From Psychroflexus sp. ALD_RP9 (GTDB lineage Bacteria > Bacteroidota > Bacteroidia > Flavobacteriales > Flavobacteriaceae): 64,000 bases of DNA. The stretch is taken from positions 186,001-250,000 of the forward strand of contig NZ_CP062973.1 of assembly GCF_017311165.1 (NCBI RefSeq). Direction: 5' to 3'. The position numbers and the translations under genes were made by a program. The notes below the pieces were generated by a model. It saw nothing but the letters and a program-made list of their open reading frames with translations. It was not told where the DNA came from and made no database searches. Shown piece by piece: positions 28,449 through 36,963 of the stretch; the stretch's first letter is position 1; each line of letters starts with the position of its first letter.

Positions 28449-28478
28449 TTGCACAATTAGATTTTACATATAAATTTG
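28449..28478 (+). promoter_or_regulatory. Promoter of the HU gene
   Basis: TTG (28449-28451), 19 bases, then TAAATTTG (28471-28478) fit the Bacteroidota consensus exactly. It lies 50 bases before the HU start codon, so HU is transcribed separately from fmt. Confidence 0.75.
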
Positions 28479-28527
28479 TAATGTATTAACAAAATTTTTA
28501 ATCAACAAAATTCAAAATTTTTTAGTT

Positions 28528-28800
28528 ATGAACAAAACAAACTTAATTGATGCAATGGCTGAAGACGCTGGCATCTCAAAAGCTGATGCAAAAAAAGCTT
28601 TAGAATCATTTTTAGGAAATGTAGAAGGTGCTTTAAAAAAAGGTGACCGTGTTTCTTTAGTAGGATTCGGTTCTTGGTCTGTATCAAAAAGAGCTGCTCG
28701 TGAAGGTAGAAATCCACAAACAGGAAAAACTATCAAAATAGCTGCTAAAAATGTTGTGAAATTTAAGGCTGGTTCAGATTTACAAAAATCTGTTAACTAA
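28528..28800 (+). CDS. HU-family DNA-binding protein
   Basis: A 90-residue histone-like protein that bends DNA and shapes the nucleoid. It carries the family pattern MNKTNLIDAMAEDAGISKAD and the hairpin core VGFGSWSVSKRAAREGRNPQ, followed by TGKTIKIAAKNVVKFKAG. Length is typical. A strong promoter and a strong terminator flank it, so it forms a single-gene transcript, as expected for an abundant protein. Confidence 0.95.
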   Translation: MNKTNLIDAMAEDAGISKADAKKALESFLGNVEGALKKGDRVSLVGFGSWSVSKRAAREGRNPQTGKTIKIAAKNVVKFKAGSDLQKSVN

Positions 28801-28821
28801 ACAATTAAATTTTAAACTTAT

Positions 28822-28847
28822 AAAAAGGCCTTTTAAGGCCTTTTTTT
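28822..28847 (+). terminator. Rho-independent terminator after HU
   Basis: The hairpin AAAAAGGCC-TTTTAA-GGCCTTTTTTT, with a T tract, lies 21 bases after the HU stop codon. Confidence 0.9.
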
Positions 28848-28869
28848 AATCAATTTAGCTAACAATTAT

Positions 28870-29433
28870 ATGAAAGACGATTTTCCAAATCAAGGTGAAA
28901 TTTTAATTTCAGATCCATCATTACTAGGCGATGATATATTTACACGATCAGTCATTCTCATCAACTATATTGATGAAGTTGATGTTGTTGGTTTTATTTT
29001 AAATAAACCTGCAGATTTAAAACTTAAAGATATTATGCCGTCTATTAAAAATGACTATGATATTTATATAGGTGGTCCAGTAGAACAAGATAGCTTATAT
29101 TTTATACATACTGTTCCTGAATTAATCCCTAATAGTGTTGAAGTTAATCAAGGAATTTATTGGGGCGGCCAGTTTAAATCTATTGAAGATTTACTTAATA
29201 ATAATGTAATTACGCCTCAACAAATAAGATTTTATTTGGGCTATACCGGATGGAAAAAATCACAACTTAAACGGGAACTCATCGAGAAGAGTTGGATTAT
29301 TAATAAACCATTGAATTTAGATGAAATATTTTCAACAGATAAGAACCGTGAATTTTGGAAAGAAAAAATGCGATTAATTGGTGGTGAGTATTTAATCTGG
29401 TCTAATGCTCCTGATAACCCAAATTACAATTAG
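28870..29433 (+). CDS. YqgE/AlgH family protein
   Basis: A 187-residue protein of the YqgE/AlgH family (UPF0301). Conserved features are GEILISDPSLLGDDIFTRSV, FILNKP, and IYIGGPVEQDSLYFIH, then FYLGYTGWKKSQL. The family has been linked to alginate regulation in Pseudomonas, but its biochemical role is unclear. It follows the HU terminator by 23 bases and probably has its own promoter. Its stop is only 3 bases from the convergent aminotransferase stop. Confidence 0.9.
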   Translation: MKDDFPNQGEILISDPSLLGDDIFTRSVILINYIDEVDVVGFILNKPADLKLKDIMPSIKNDYDIYIGGPVEQDSLYFIHTVPELIPNSVEVNQGIYWGGQFKSIEDLLNNNVITPQQIRFYLGYTGWKKSQLKRELIEKSWIINKPLNLDEIFSTDKNREFWKEKMRLIGGEYLIWSNAPDNPNYN

Positions 29434-29436
29434 CTT

Positions 29437-30279
29437 CTACTCTACTAATCTGGCTTGTGCATTTAATTTTCCTATAAGTTGATTCGCTAATTTTGTGTTG
29501 TAAGTTTTTTTCCGGTATTGATGAACACTTTTTATACCAATAATTGAATTAGTTAAAAACAACTCATCTGCTTTTTGAAGTTCGAAAGGAGAAATTGAAG
29601 TTTCTTCTAAAGTATAATCGTCTAGTTTTTTAAGCATCTTTATCAATTCTCCACGAATAATACCTTTTAAGCAACCATCACTCAATGGTGGCGTTTTTAT
29701 CTTTTTCCCTTTTACCAAGAATAGGTTTCCATTTGTAAATTCAACAACAGATTTTTTTTCATTTAAAAGAATGCAATTATCAAAGCTATTTTCTTCAGCA
29801 AATATTGATGCTAGAACTTGAGTAATTTTATTAGTTGTTTTCAAGGTAGATAACATTCCTGCTAGAATAAAATGATCTTTAAATAAATCAACAACATAAT
29901 GATCTTTATTATTCACGAAAAATGAATTTTCTATAGCTTCAACTGTAATTACAACATCAACTTCACGCGATTTAGGCAAGTAAAGACCACCATCTTTTCT
30001 AGCAACCAGCAACTTTACTTTAACAGGCTTTTCTGTTAAATCATTAGCTTTAATCGTATCTTTTATTTGATTTTCTAATTTCTCAGGTGAGAAACTCATT
30101 GGAATTTCCATGCGAAGCATTCTCATAGAAGACATTAGCCTAAAGTAATGTGCTTCCCAAAACATGATTGAATTATTGATTACTCGAATAGTTTCAAACA
30201 AAGCATCGCCATAATTGAGACCTCTATTTTTTGCTGTAATCGGAGGATTATCAATCAGGCTACCATTAAAATTTATCAT
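29437..30279 (-). CDS. Class IV PLP-dependent aminotransferase / 4-amino-4-deoxychorismate lyase-like
   Basis: A 280-residue fold-type IV PLP enzyme. It shows the family start NGSLIDN and RGLNYGDALFETIRV, the Schiff-base lysine K147 in STLKTTNK, and the cofactor-binding EFTNGNLFLVKG. Members include branched-chain and D-amino acid aminotransferases and aminodeoxychorismate lyase (PabC). The short chain and LLVARKDGGLYLPKS fit the lyase/D-aminotransferase end better than BCATs, but the substrate is unclear. It lies 9 bases after the START-like gene. Confidence 0.85.
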   Translation of the reverse strand: MINFNGSLIDNPPITAKNRGLNYGDALFETIRVINNSIMFWEAHYFRLMSSMRMLRMEIPMSFSPEKLENQIKDTIKANDLTEKPVKVKLLVARKDGGLYLPKSREVDVVITVEAIENSFFVNNKDHYVVDLFKDHFILAGMLSTLKTTNKITQVLASIFAEENSFDNCILLNEKKSVVEFTNGNLFLVKGKKIKTPPLSDGCLKGIIRGELIKMLKKLDDYTLEETSISPFELQKADELFLTNSIIGIKSVHQYRKKTYNTKLANQLIGKLNAQARLVE

Positions 30280-30288
30280 AAGAAGAAA

Positions 30289-30681
30289 TTATGCAGACCC
30301 TAAAACATGTTTTAATTCAGCTACCATATTTTCCCAAAGCATTTTGCTTTCATCAAGTTCATCCTCTTCAGCAAAATCTGTAATCATTAAAGAAACATCT
30401 TTTGTAATTTCATCGACTTGAATTCTTAATTCAAAATAATAACTTTCATCTTCGTCTTCATCTGCTAACCAGCGTAATTTAATCTTATCATCTGATTTTT
30501 TGGTAAGAAGTCGCGCTTGTTCTTCACTACCTTCCCAAATAAAGGTAAAAATCTCACCTCTAGAATTCACATTATCAGCATACCATTCACTTAAACCTGA
30601 AGGTGTTGAAATATATTGATACAATAAATTTGGAGAAACTTGTATCGGGAATTCTAACTCATATTTTATTTTTTCACTCAT
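30289..30681 (-). CDS. START-like domain protein
   Basis: A 130-residue cytosolic acidic protein with a SRPBCC/AHSA1-like fold: an N-terminal beta strand, ISTPSGLSEWYADNVN near residues 25-40, and a C-terminal long helix with ESKMLWENMVAELKHVLG. Such domains bind hydrophobic ligands or Hsp90-type partners. Ligand and role are unknown. It heads a two-gene unit with the aminotransferase. Confidence 0.78.
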   Translation of the reverse strand: MSEKIKYELEFPIQVSPNLLYQYISTPSGLSEWYADNVNSRGEIFTFIWEGSEEQARLLTKKSDDKIKLRWLADEDEDESYYFELRIQVDEITKDVSLMITDFAEEDELDESKMLWENMVAELKHVLGSA

Positions 30682-30765
30682 ATTGAATGTTTCAAATTAA
30701 AATAGCAATATATGTATTTATAACTTAAGAATAAAAAAAACTTCTAGAAATTCAGTAAAAAGTAA

Positions 30766-30796
30766 TTTGTTTCAGAACAATTATATTATATCTTTG
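30766..30796 (+). promoter_or_regulatory. Promoter of tRNA-Met
   Basis: TTTG (30766-30769), 19 bases, TATCTTTG (30789-30796) fit the consensus without mismatch. The sequence across the -7 element and start, TTTGCAACCGCAAA (30793-30806), is repeated before the tRNA-Glu genes. Confidence 0.85.
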
Positions 30797-30809
30797 CAAC
30801 CGCAAAAAT

Positions 30810-30883
30810 GGCGAGGTAGCTCAGTTGGTTAGAGCGTCGGATTCATAACCCGGAGGTCGGCAGTTCGATTCTGCTCCTCGCTA
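30810..30883 (+). tRNA. tRNA-Met (CAT anticodon)
   Basis: A 74-base cloverleaf: acceptor stem GGCGAGG with CCTCGCT (one G-U pair), D arm GCTC...GAGC, anticodon loop TTCATAA with CAT, T arm GGCAG-TTCGATT-CTGCT, discriminator A. CCA is not encoded. The G-U (not mismatched) first pair and the absence of three G-C pairs in the anticodon stem argue for elongator Met, or an Ile-CAT tRNA modified by TilS, rather than initiator; I cannot distinguish these for certain. Confidence 0.93.
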
Positions 30884-30891
30884 CGAAATTT

Positions 30892-30926
30892 AAAAAGCTT
30901 CAAGTCAAAAACTTGAAGCTTTTTTT
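30892..30926 (+). terminator. Terminator after tRNA-Met
   Basis: The 14-bp hairpin AAAAAGCTTCAAGT / ACTTGAAGCTTTTT with a short loop and a T run lies 8 bases after the tRNA. It closes a single-tRNA transcript. Confidence 0.9.
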
Positions 30927-31069
30927 ATGGAATTTCTTATCATCAGTGTTGAACTAATATTAAATAAATAGTTTAGTTACATAAGCTTAAAAAATAACAT
31001 TTAAGATAAGATAAACACCTCAAAACAACAATAATAATTAGTTTTGAATCAAATTTGAAATCAAAATTC

Positions 31070-32920
31070 ATGACCTTTCAACAGCTTAAAACTTTTATTG
31101 AAGACGTATTAGCAAAATATCCTAATGATTGGCTAAACCTAACCACTCATAGACTTGATATTTATAATGAAGCATTAGCTAAAACTGAATTTTTAGAGTG
31201 TTTTGAGCATTTATATAATTCAAGCTCAATTACTAAAAATCAATTAGCTCAACTGCCAACGGCATACGATTATATTCGGTTAGGACATCCATTGTCGAGT
31301 ATTTTAGAATGGGCATTAGCAAAAATTTACAACTTACCTTATGAAAATGTAATTGCATTCTCATCAAAAACCATGAGCCTCTTAGCTATTTTAAGAGAAA
31401 ATTCTATCTCAGGTAAAACAACTCAAGTTATTTATCAAGGTGATCTTTTAAGTCATCTTAATCCTGAGGTATTAAAAAATATTTATAACTACAACGTAAA
31501 GTTTTCATCTGTAGATGACCAAGAAGCTATTTTGAATTTTGAAGGGACAACTGTTTATATATCTCAAAATGACAATTTAAAAGAAATAGAATTACAACCT
31601 AATATTGATTTTTATATTTCTACATTAGATAATTTAGGCAGCCTTGTTTTTGTAAATCAAAAAAATAGTGATTTTATACCAGCTATACAACATGTACGTC
31701 GTCGCGAAAGTATTGCAATGACACCTCAAAATAGTCATAAAGCATTACAAATCTTGATAGGACAAACACCAGAATTTATCAATGACAATCAAAAACAAAA
31801 AGATCTCATTAAAGTAAGAAGCTTAATCAATTCAATTACGCATACTAACTCTAAACCACTTTTAGGGTCTTGTGGATTATCAGTTCAATATGCAATTATG
31901 ATGGGCTTAATTCACGAAGCTCGAGAACGATACCCAGAAAAGCCTATCAAAATAATCGTACCTCCTAATTGTTATGGCGGCACTAACGATCAAGCTAGAC
32001 GTGTTGCTGCAAGTCAAAAAGGTGTAGATATTTTAGATTTACCTGTTGATGGTAGTCATGATATGGTTCAAAGCACGAATGAAGTACTTAAGAAGGTTGC
32101 AAAGCTAGATGCTATACCTTTAATTATTGCTGAAATACCCACAAACCCTCGTGTAGAAGTACCAAATTTAAACAATTTAAAAGAAGTACTATCTAAAAAT
32201 AGATTTACGCCTTCAGGAAACAAAGCAATAGAACCTATCTTTATTTTAGATCAGACTTTTTGTCCTGATTATAATTTTCTAGGCGAAGAGCAACTTTTAG
32301 CAGATGTAAAAACAATTTCTTATGTAAGTGGTTCAAAATTCCCTAGTGGTGGAAAGTGTACAGCAGGCTACTTAGTTTGTAACTCTAAAGCTAGTTATCT
32401 TACAAATTATATTGAAACTAACTTAAAATTATGCGATAATACTGCTACTGCTTTACAATTACATTATTTAGCAGAACAACTGCCATCTATGAAGAATCGC
32501 ATTAAGAAAGCCTACAAAAACACAAGACAATTTGTAGACTTTATCAATGAAGTTCTCCCCGAAGCAAATATAAATTTCGTATCTAAAAAGGTATCAAATC
32601 AAGGTTTTACGCCTTCTGTATTTTCATTAGACTTACCTACCAAAGGAGAAACCCCAGAAGAGCGCGAAACTTACAAACGCAAGTTAAACTTAAAACTTAT
32701 TAATATGATGATAACTGAAATACCTTCAGAAAGTAAGTATTGTGTAAGTTATGGACAATTAAAAGGCTGTTACTGGACTATTCCAGCTACATCAACACAA
32801 GGTACGACTAAAGAAGAAGATAAAGATTATATTGCTAGGGTTTCAGTTTCTCCAGAACTTAATTTAGACAAACATCAATCGGTTTTCAAGGCGTTTGTCG
32901 AAAAAGAAATTAAGACCTGA
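31070..32920 (+). CDS. Cys/Met-metabolism-type PLP-dependent enzyme with an extra central region
   Basis: A 616-residue protein of fold-type I, close to the cystathionine gamma-synthase/lyase class. The C-terminal half has PPNCYGGTND, ILDQTFCPDYN, and SYVSGSKFPSGGKCTAG with the likely Schiff-base lysine K423. Typical family members are 380-400 residues; this one is about 220 longer. The first ~110 residues contain YDYIRLGHPLSSILEWALAK and FSSKTMSLLAIL, which recall the YxRxGNP and AxSSGMAA elements of the family N-terminus, so an extra segment or a degenerate second copy seems to lie between them (about 110-290). The ATG at 31070 is used; an upstream TTG at 31055 would add five residues. The reaction is not known. 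Confidence 0.8.
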   Translation: MTFQQLKTFIEDVLAKYPNDWLNLTTHRLDIYNEALAKTEFLECFEHLYNSSSITKNQLAQLPTAYDYIRLGHPLSSILEWALAKIYNLPYENVIAFSSKTMSLLAILRENSISGKTTQVIYQGDLLSHLNPEVLKNIYNYNVKFSSVDDQEAILNFEGTTVYISQNDNLKEIELQPNIDFYISTLDNLGSLVFVNQKNSDFIPAIQHVRRRESIAMTPQNSHKALQILIGQTPEFINDNQKQKDLIKVRSLINSITHTNSKPLLGSCGLSVQYAIMMGLIHEARERYPEKPIKIIVPPNCYGGTNDQARRVAASQKGVDILDLPVDGSHDMVQSTNEVLKKVAKLDAIPLIIAEIPTNPRVEVPNLNNLKEVLSKNRFTPSGNKAIEPIFILDQTFCPDYNFLGEEQLLADVKTISYVSGSKFPSGGKCTAGYLVCNSKASYLTNYIETNLKLCDNTATALQLHYLAEQLPSMKNRIKKAYKNTRQFVDFINEVLPEANINFVSKKVSNQGFTPSVFSLDLPTKGETPEERETYKRKLNLKLINMMITEIPSESKYCVSYGQLKGCYWTIPATSTQGTTKEEDKDYIARVSVSPELNLDKHQSVFKAFVEKEIKT

Positions 32921-32942
32921 TAATAAAATTAAATAGACAAGA

Positions 32943-33089
32943 TTATTTGGCTTTAGACTTTCGGTCAAGTTGTTGTTTAATTCGTTTCAACTGGGCTTCT
33001 TTACGCTTTTTTTTAGCTAACAAGCTACTATTAAATCTAACACCATTATCATGCATGTCGGCTAATTGTATTTCTCTTTCTTTTTTCAT
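32943..33089 (-). CDS. Small basic hypothetical protein (48 aa)
   Basis: A 48-residue, strongly basic protein that begins MKKEREIQLADMHDNG and ends in a run of Lys, Arg and Gln (QLKRIKQQLDRKSKAK). It is predicted to be a single long helix. It has an ATG start, a clear stop and codon use like its neighbours. It lies alone, convergent with the PLP-enzyme gene 22 bases away. It resembles the many small unannotated flavobacterial proteins; a nucleic-acid-binding role is a guess from charge alone. Confidence 0.6.
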   Translation of the reverse strand: MKKEREIQLADMHDNGVRFNSSLLAKKKRKEAQLKRIKQQLDRKSKAK

Positions 33090-33165
33090 TTTTTATTTAA
33101 AACTAAAGTTTTGAAAAAATAAACTATTACTAAAACCAATATTTTTAAATAAATTTTAGAGCCTT

Positions 33166-33891
33166 TTAAACCTTTACTAGTTTTTTAACAGAATTATTAA
33201 CTTTAATCAAATAAATACCTGAAACTAGATGCGAAGTATTAATTGTTAAATTAGTTGAGTTAGAGGTATCACTAAAAAGAATTTGACCAGATGTATTGTA
33301 GATTTGTATACTAAAATTCAGAGGTCTTAACATTTTGATGTGAAGTTGATTTTTAACGGGGTTAGGATAGAATGAAAATACCATGTTTGAAGCTGAAGTT
33401 ATGCTTAAACTTTCACAGTTATTACTAAATTGAGTTTGAGAATCTATAAACTGCAAATTAGAATTTGCGTAAGAAACATCATCTACATCTATGCAGCTTA
33501 AATTAGGATTTAATTGTGCATTAAAAGAGAGTATATTGTAAAGATTTCCATTCTTGATGTTCAATGAATTTAGATTATTATTGTAAAGGTCTATACGCTC
33601 TAAATTTATATTTTGACTCAAATCTAATTCTTCTATAAAGTTACCTGTTAAATCAATCAAATTTAGTCCAATAAAGTCTTCAATGCCAGTCATATCAACA
33701 ATGGACTTATTTTCAAGAAAAAGAGATGTAATAGACTCGATAGCATTCGTTGGTACATAATCATCAAGCGGCGGACTATCATAACCTAAATCTATTAAAC
33801 CTTGTTCAAAATTATCATCTGGGATATAGGTTTGTTGAGCGGTAACTTTCAGAAAAAACAGAATAAAAAATAAATAAAATATAGCTCTCAT
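33166..33891 (-). CDS. Secreted T9SS cargo protein with leucine-rich repeats
   Basis: A 241-residue secreted protein. After a signal peptide (to about residue 20, KVTAQQ) comes a block with short leucine-rich repeats (NLIDLTGNFIEELDLSQNIN then LERIDLYNNNLNSLNIKNGN). The last ~75 residues are a type A T9SS sorting domain: FSFYPNPVKNQLHIKM and the ending LVSGIYLIKVNNSVKKLVKV. The type IX secretion system exports it and removes this tail. The ATG at 33891 lies two bases after the hisS stop; the reading frame also extends from a TTG at 33897. Binding function through the LRR is inferred. Confidence 0.85.
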   Translation of the reverse strand: MRAIFYLFFILFFLKVTAQQTYIPDDNFEQGLIDLGYDSPPLDDYVPTNAIESITSLFLENKSIVDMTGIEDFIGLNLIDLTGNFIEELDLSQNINLERIDLYNNNLNSLNIKNGNLYNILSFNAQLNPNLSCIDVDDVSYANSNLQFIDSQTQFSNNCESLSITSASNMVFSFYPNPVKNQLHIKMLRPLNFSIQIYNTSGQILFSDTSNSTNLTINTSHLVSGIYLIKVNNSVKKLVKV

Positions 33892-33893
33892 AA

Positions 33894-35267
33894 TCAAGGT
33901 TTAAAGATGTTAAGTAATTCATCTAAGGTTAAATTATTTTGATCTCCTGTCGCTAAATTTTTAAGCGAGAATTTATCTTCAGCCATTTCTGATTCTCCTG
34001 CTATGAGCACATGGTTTATATGCCGCTTCTCTGCATATTGCATCTGTTTTTTAAACTTAGCTTGATCTGGATATAACTCAACATTCACTCCGGCCAGTCT
34101 TAATCTATTTATTGCTCGCATCATGTACTTAGACTCTTCAAATCCAAAATTTAGACAAAGTAAATCTGTACTTGTTTTAAGTGTTTCTGGAAATAAGTTA
34201 AGCTCCTCGAGTACTAAATAAATACGGTCTAAACCGAATGAAATCCCAACACCGCTCATGTTTTTTAACCCAAAAATACCTGTTAAGTCATCATAACGAC
34301 CACCGCCGCCTATGGAGCCCAGCTTTACTTGGTTTGGTGCTGCAACTTCAAAAATTGCACCAGTGTAATAATTAAGTCCGCGAGCTAATGTAACATCTAA
34401 ATCTAGTGTAGAAGATTTAAATTGATAATCGCTCAAGGCATTATTTAAAAATTCGAGCTCCTCAATACCTTTCAAACCAATTTCAGAAGATGATAAGATT
34501 GATTTGAGTTGTTTTATTTTTTCATTGAAATCACCTGATAAACTAAATATAGGTTGTATTTTCTGAAGTGCTTCAGTTGAAATTCCTTTTTCTAGCATTT
34601 CATCTTTTACACCTTGCTCACCAATTTTGTCTAACTTATCAAGCGCAACGGTAAAATCGATTAATTTATCTTGTTCCCCAATCACTTCAGCAAAACCTGA
34701 TAATATTTTTCGGTTATTCATTTTGATCGTAACACCATCAAGTTTTAAACCCTTAAAAACTTGATCGTAAAGTTGAATAAAGTCAACTTCTTGCCATAAA
34801 CTATCACTACCGATAACGTCTGCATCGCACTGCACAAATTCTCTAAAGCGTCCTTTCTGCGGTCTATCTGCTCTCCAAACAGGCTGAATTTGATATCGTT
34901 TAAAAGGAAAAACCAATCCGTGTTGGTGTTGAACAACGTAACGCGCAAAAGGAACAGTTAAATCGTATTTTAAGGCTTTTTGAGCTATTGAAGAGGAAAC
35001 TTTAGCTGAATCCTTATTAGACAAATCTTCATCATTAGCTTTTTTAAGATAATCTCCAGAATTTAAAATCTTAAAAATGAGCCGGTCACCTTCTTCTCCA
35101 TACTTACCTAATAAAGTTGAAGACTTTTCAAAACTTGGGGTTTCTATAGGTTGAAAACCAAAACGTTTGAAATTAGTTTTGATGGTATTTATAATGTATT
35201 CACGCTTAGCCACTTCAACTGAAGAAAAATCACGCGTGCCTTTTGGAATTGAAGGTTTTTGGGCCAT
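33894..35267 (-). CDS. hisS: Histidyl-tRNA synthetase
   Basis: Class II aminoacyl-tRNA synthetase charging tRNA-His. The 457-residue protein has KGTRDFSSVEVAKREYI (motif 1 region), DRPQKGRFREFVQCDADVIG (motif 2), LARGLNYYTGAIFEVA (HisRS signature 1) and GSIGGGGRYDDLTGIF (signature 2), then an anticodon-binding domain. Length is typical. It is the second gene after the 158-residue gene at 35271-35747 (4-base gap), and is followed by the T9SS cargo gene. Confidence 0.97.
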   Translation of the reverse strand: MAQKPSIPKGTRDFSSVEVAKREYIINTIKTNFKRFGFQPIETPSFEKSSTLLGKYGEEGDRLIFKILNSGDYLKKANDEDLSNKDSAKVSSSIAQKALKYDLTVPFARYVVQHQHGLVFPFKRYQIQPVWRADRPQKGRFREFVQCDADVIGSDSLWQEVDFIQLYDQVFKGLKLDGVTIKMNNRKILSGFAEVIGEQDKLIDFTVALDKLDKIGEQGVKDEMLEKGISTEALQKIQPIFSLSGDFNEKIKQLKSILSSSEIGLKGIEELEFLNNALSDYQFKSSTLDLDVTLARGLNYYTGAIFEVAAPNQVKLGSIGGGGRYDDLTGIFGLKNMSGVGISFGLDRIYLVLEELNLFPETLKTSTDLLCLNFGFEESKYMMRAINRLRLAGVNVELYPDQAKFKKQMQYAEKRHINHVLIAGESEMAEDKFSLKNLATGDQNNLTLDELLNIFKP

Positions 35268-35270
35268 AAA

Positions 35271-35747
35271 TTAGTTATTATCTACAAGTTCTTCAAAATA
35301 AGTGTATAATTCGCCTTTTGTAATGTTAGCGCCTTTTCTAATTAATGCAAATATATCGGTATTGCGCTCCTCTCCGATTGGTTTAGTAGAAGTATAAATA
35401 TCTACATCATCATTCATTAAATTTTTACGTAACCATTGATAACCTTCAGTTGTTGTTATGTCTACAGCTTGGTTTTCGATTTTAATAGCAATTAAATTGA
35501 TATCAGTTTCGGTAAACTGAAATAAAAATAATTGCTGTGGTGAAAAATGTTCTAAATACTTCACATTATTCAAAACGCCTTCCCAAACTAAGTCGCTAAA
35601 AACATCTAATTCTTGCTCTGCAACTTGAGGTTTAGTAGTTTTAATTTCTTCCCATTCTTTTGCTGTTATTGATTGGGTAGCCAAGAAATTAATGAATTCT
35701 TGGTGCATTTCTTCAAACTGTTCTTTAGTAAGTCGTTCATATTTCAT
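35271..35747 (-). CDS. Conserved flavobacterial protein (possibly DUF6495)
   Basis: A 158-residue cytosolic acidic protein without membrane segments. It starts YERLTKEQFEEMHQEFINFL and has a middle block KYLEHFSPQQLFLFQFTETD. I believe its relatives form the Bacteroidota family DUF6495, which is recalled, not verified. It is separated from hisS by 3 bases, suggesting co-translation, and from the rplI gene by about 65 bases containing a terminator. Confidence 0.7.
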   Translation of the reverse strand: MKYERLTKEQFEEMHQEFINFLATQSITAKEWEEIKTTKPQVAEQELDVFSDLVWEGVLNNVKYLEHFSPQQLFLFQFTETDINLIAIKIENQAVDITTTEGYQWLRKNLMNDDVDIYTSTKPIGEERNTDIFALIRKGANITKGELYTYFEELVDNN

Positions 35748-35754
35748 ATGCGCA

Positions 35755-35790
35755 AAAATAAAAAAAGATCGGAAGTAAACTACCGATCTT
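35755..35790 (-). terminator. Terminator of the rpsF-rpsR-rplI operon
   Basis: On the minus strand the hairpin AAGATCGG (35783-35790) / CCGATCTT (35765-35772) is followed by a T-rich tract. It lies about 22 bases after the rplI stop. Confidence 0.85.
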
Positions 35791-35812
35791 AGATTTTAAA
35801 ACTTAAGTTAAA

Positions 35813-36262
35813 TTAAGCTTCGCCAACAACATCAAAAGTAATTTCTTCAATTACTTCACGATGAAAACGTAACTTGGCTGTGTATTGTCCTAAACGTTTG
35901 ATGTTACCACCAAAAATGCTAATGTATTTTTTATCAAGTTCTACACCTTCTTTTGCAAGAAAGTCTGCTAAATCTGCTGCAGTAATACTTCCGAAGAGTT
36001 TATCTCCAGCCCCAGATTTTGTAGTTATAGAGATTGATAAGCCTTTAGCTTTTTCAGCTAATTGCTTTGCTTCAGCGATTGCTTTCTCTTCTTTATGAGC
36101 ACGTTGTCTTAAATTTTCTGCTAATACTTTTTTTGCTGAAGGTGTTGCTATAACAGCGTAGCCTTGTGGAATTAAAAAGTTTCTACCGTAACCATTTTTA
36201 ACAGTTACAAGATCATCAGCAAAACCTAAGTTATCTACATCTTTTTTTAATATAATTTCCAT
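35813..36262 (-). CDS. rplI: 50S ribosomal protein L9
   Basis: A 149-residue ribosomal protein. It shows the L9 N-terminal domain (EIILKKDVDNLGFADDLVTV, the NGYGRNFLIPQGYA motif) and a C-terminal domain after a long helix. It binds 23S rRNA near the base of the L1 stalk. It is the last gene of the rpsF-rpsR-rplI operon, 12 bases after rpsR. Confidence 0.97.
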   Translation of the reverse strand: MEIILKKDVDNLGFADDLVTVKNGYGRNFLIPQGYAVIATPSAKKVLAENLRQRAHKEEKAIAEAKQLAEKAKGLSISITTKSGAGDKLFGSITAADLADFLAKEGVELDKKYISIFGGNIKRLGQYTAKLRFHREVIEEITFDVVGEA

Positions 36263-36274
36263 GGTTTTTGCTTT

Positions 36275-36571
36275 TTATTTTAATAAATCACCAACGTAAG
36301 GCATTAAAGCTAAGTGTCTTGAGCGTTTTATAGCTTGAGATACTTTTCGTTGATATTTTAATGATGTTCCTGTTAAACGTCTTGGTAAAATTTTACCTTG
36401 AGGATTTACAAATTCCATCAAGAAATCTGGATTTTTGTAATCAATGTACTTAATACCAGCTCTTTTAAAACGGCAATAACGTTTTTTTGAAGCTGTTTCA
36501 ATATCTAATGGCGTTAAATATCTAATTTCGCCGTCATTCTTTCCTTTTGATTGTTCTTCGATACTTGCCAT
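36275..36571 (-). CDS. rpsR: 30S ribosomal protein S18
   Basis: A 98-residue protein, longer than the E. coli form (75) by an N-terminal extension rich in charged residues. Signature: [21 protein letters not shown] and [21 protein letters not shown], followed by [16 protein letters not shown]. It pairs with S6 in the 30S platform, and the neighbouring gene order rpsF-rpsR-rplI is the conserved one. Confidence 0.97.
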   Translation of the reverse strand: MASIEEQSKGKNDGEIRYLTPLDIETASKKRYCRFKRAGIKYIDYKNPDFLMEFVNPQGKILPRRLTGTSLKYQRKVSQAIKRSRHLALMPYVGDLLK

Positions 36572-36575
36572 ATCC

Positions 36576-36914
36576 TTAAGATTTAGATTTTGTACGTTTA
36601 ACTCTTTCTTTTGCCCATTCTACAGCGTGCTTATCTAACTTTACTGTTAAATAACGCATCATGCGCTCGTCTCTTCTAAACATTACTTCTAAAGGTTCAA
36701 TCGCTGTACCTTCTACCTGGTATTCAAACAAGTGATAAAACCCACTTTTTTTGTGCTGAATTGGGTAAGCTAATTTTTTTAAGCCCCAATTTTCTTTGTT
36801 AATCATCTTCGCGCCCTTAGAAGCCAAAAATTCTTCGTACTTCTGAACTGTCTCCTTTATCTGGTCTTCAGATAAAACGGGATTCAAGATGAAAACAGTT
36901 TCATAATGGTTCAT
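36576..36914 (-). CDS. rpsF: 30S ribosomal protein S6
   Basis: A 112-residue ribosomal protein with the S6 fold: [19 protein letters not shown], the [20 protein letters not shown] motif and an [18 protein letters not shown] segment. It is the first gene of the operon; rpsR starts 4 bases later. A -7 element (36940-36947) sits upstream. Confidence 0.97.
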   Translation of the reverse strand: MNHYETVFILNPVLSEDQIKETVQKYEEFLASKGAKMINKENWGLKKLAYPIQHKKSGFYHLFEYQVEGTAIEPLEVMFRRDERMMRYLTVKLDKHAVEWAKERVKRTKSKS

Positions 36915-36939
36915 AATTCTTTTTTTAAATTAATGTTTG

Positions 36940-36947
36940 CAAAAGTA
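36940..36947 (-). promoter_or_regulatory. -7 element of the rpsF-rpsR-rplI operon
   Basis: TACTTTTG on the minus strand fits TAnnTTTG; the surrounding CATTACTTTTGC is shared with the purM promoter region (44793-44800). No TTG is found at the correct spacing upstream. Confidence 0.45.
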
Positions 36948-36963
36948 ATGTTTTTATTTTGAA

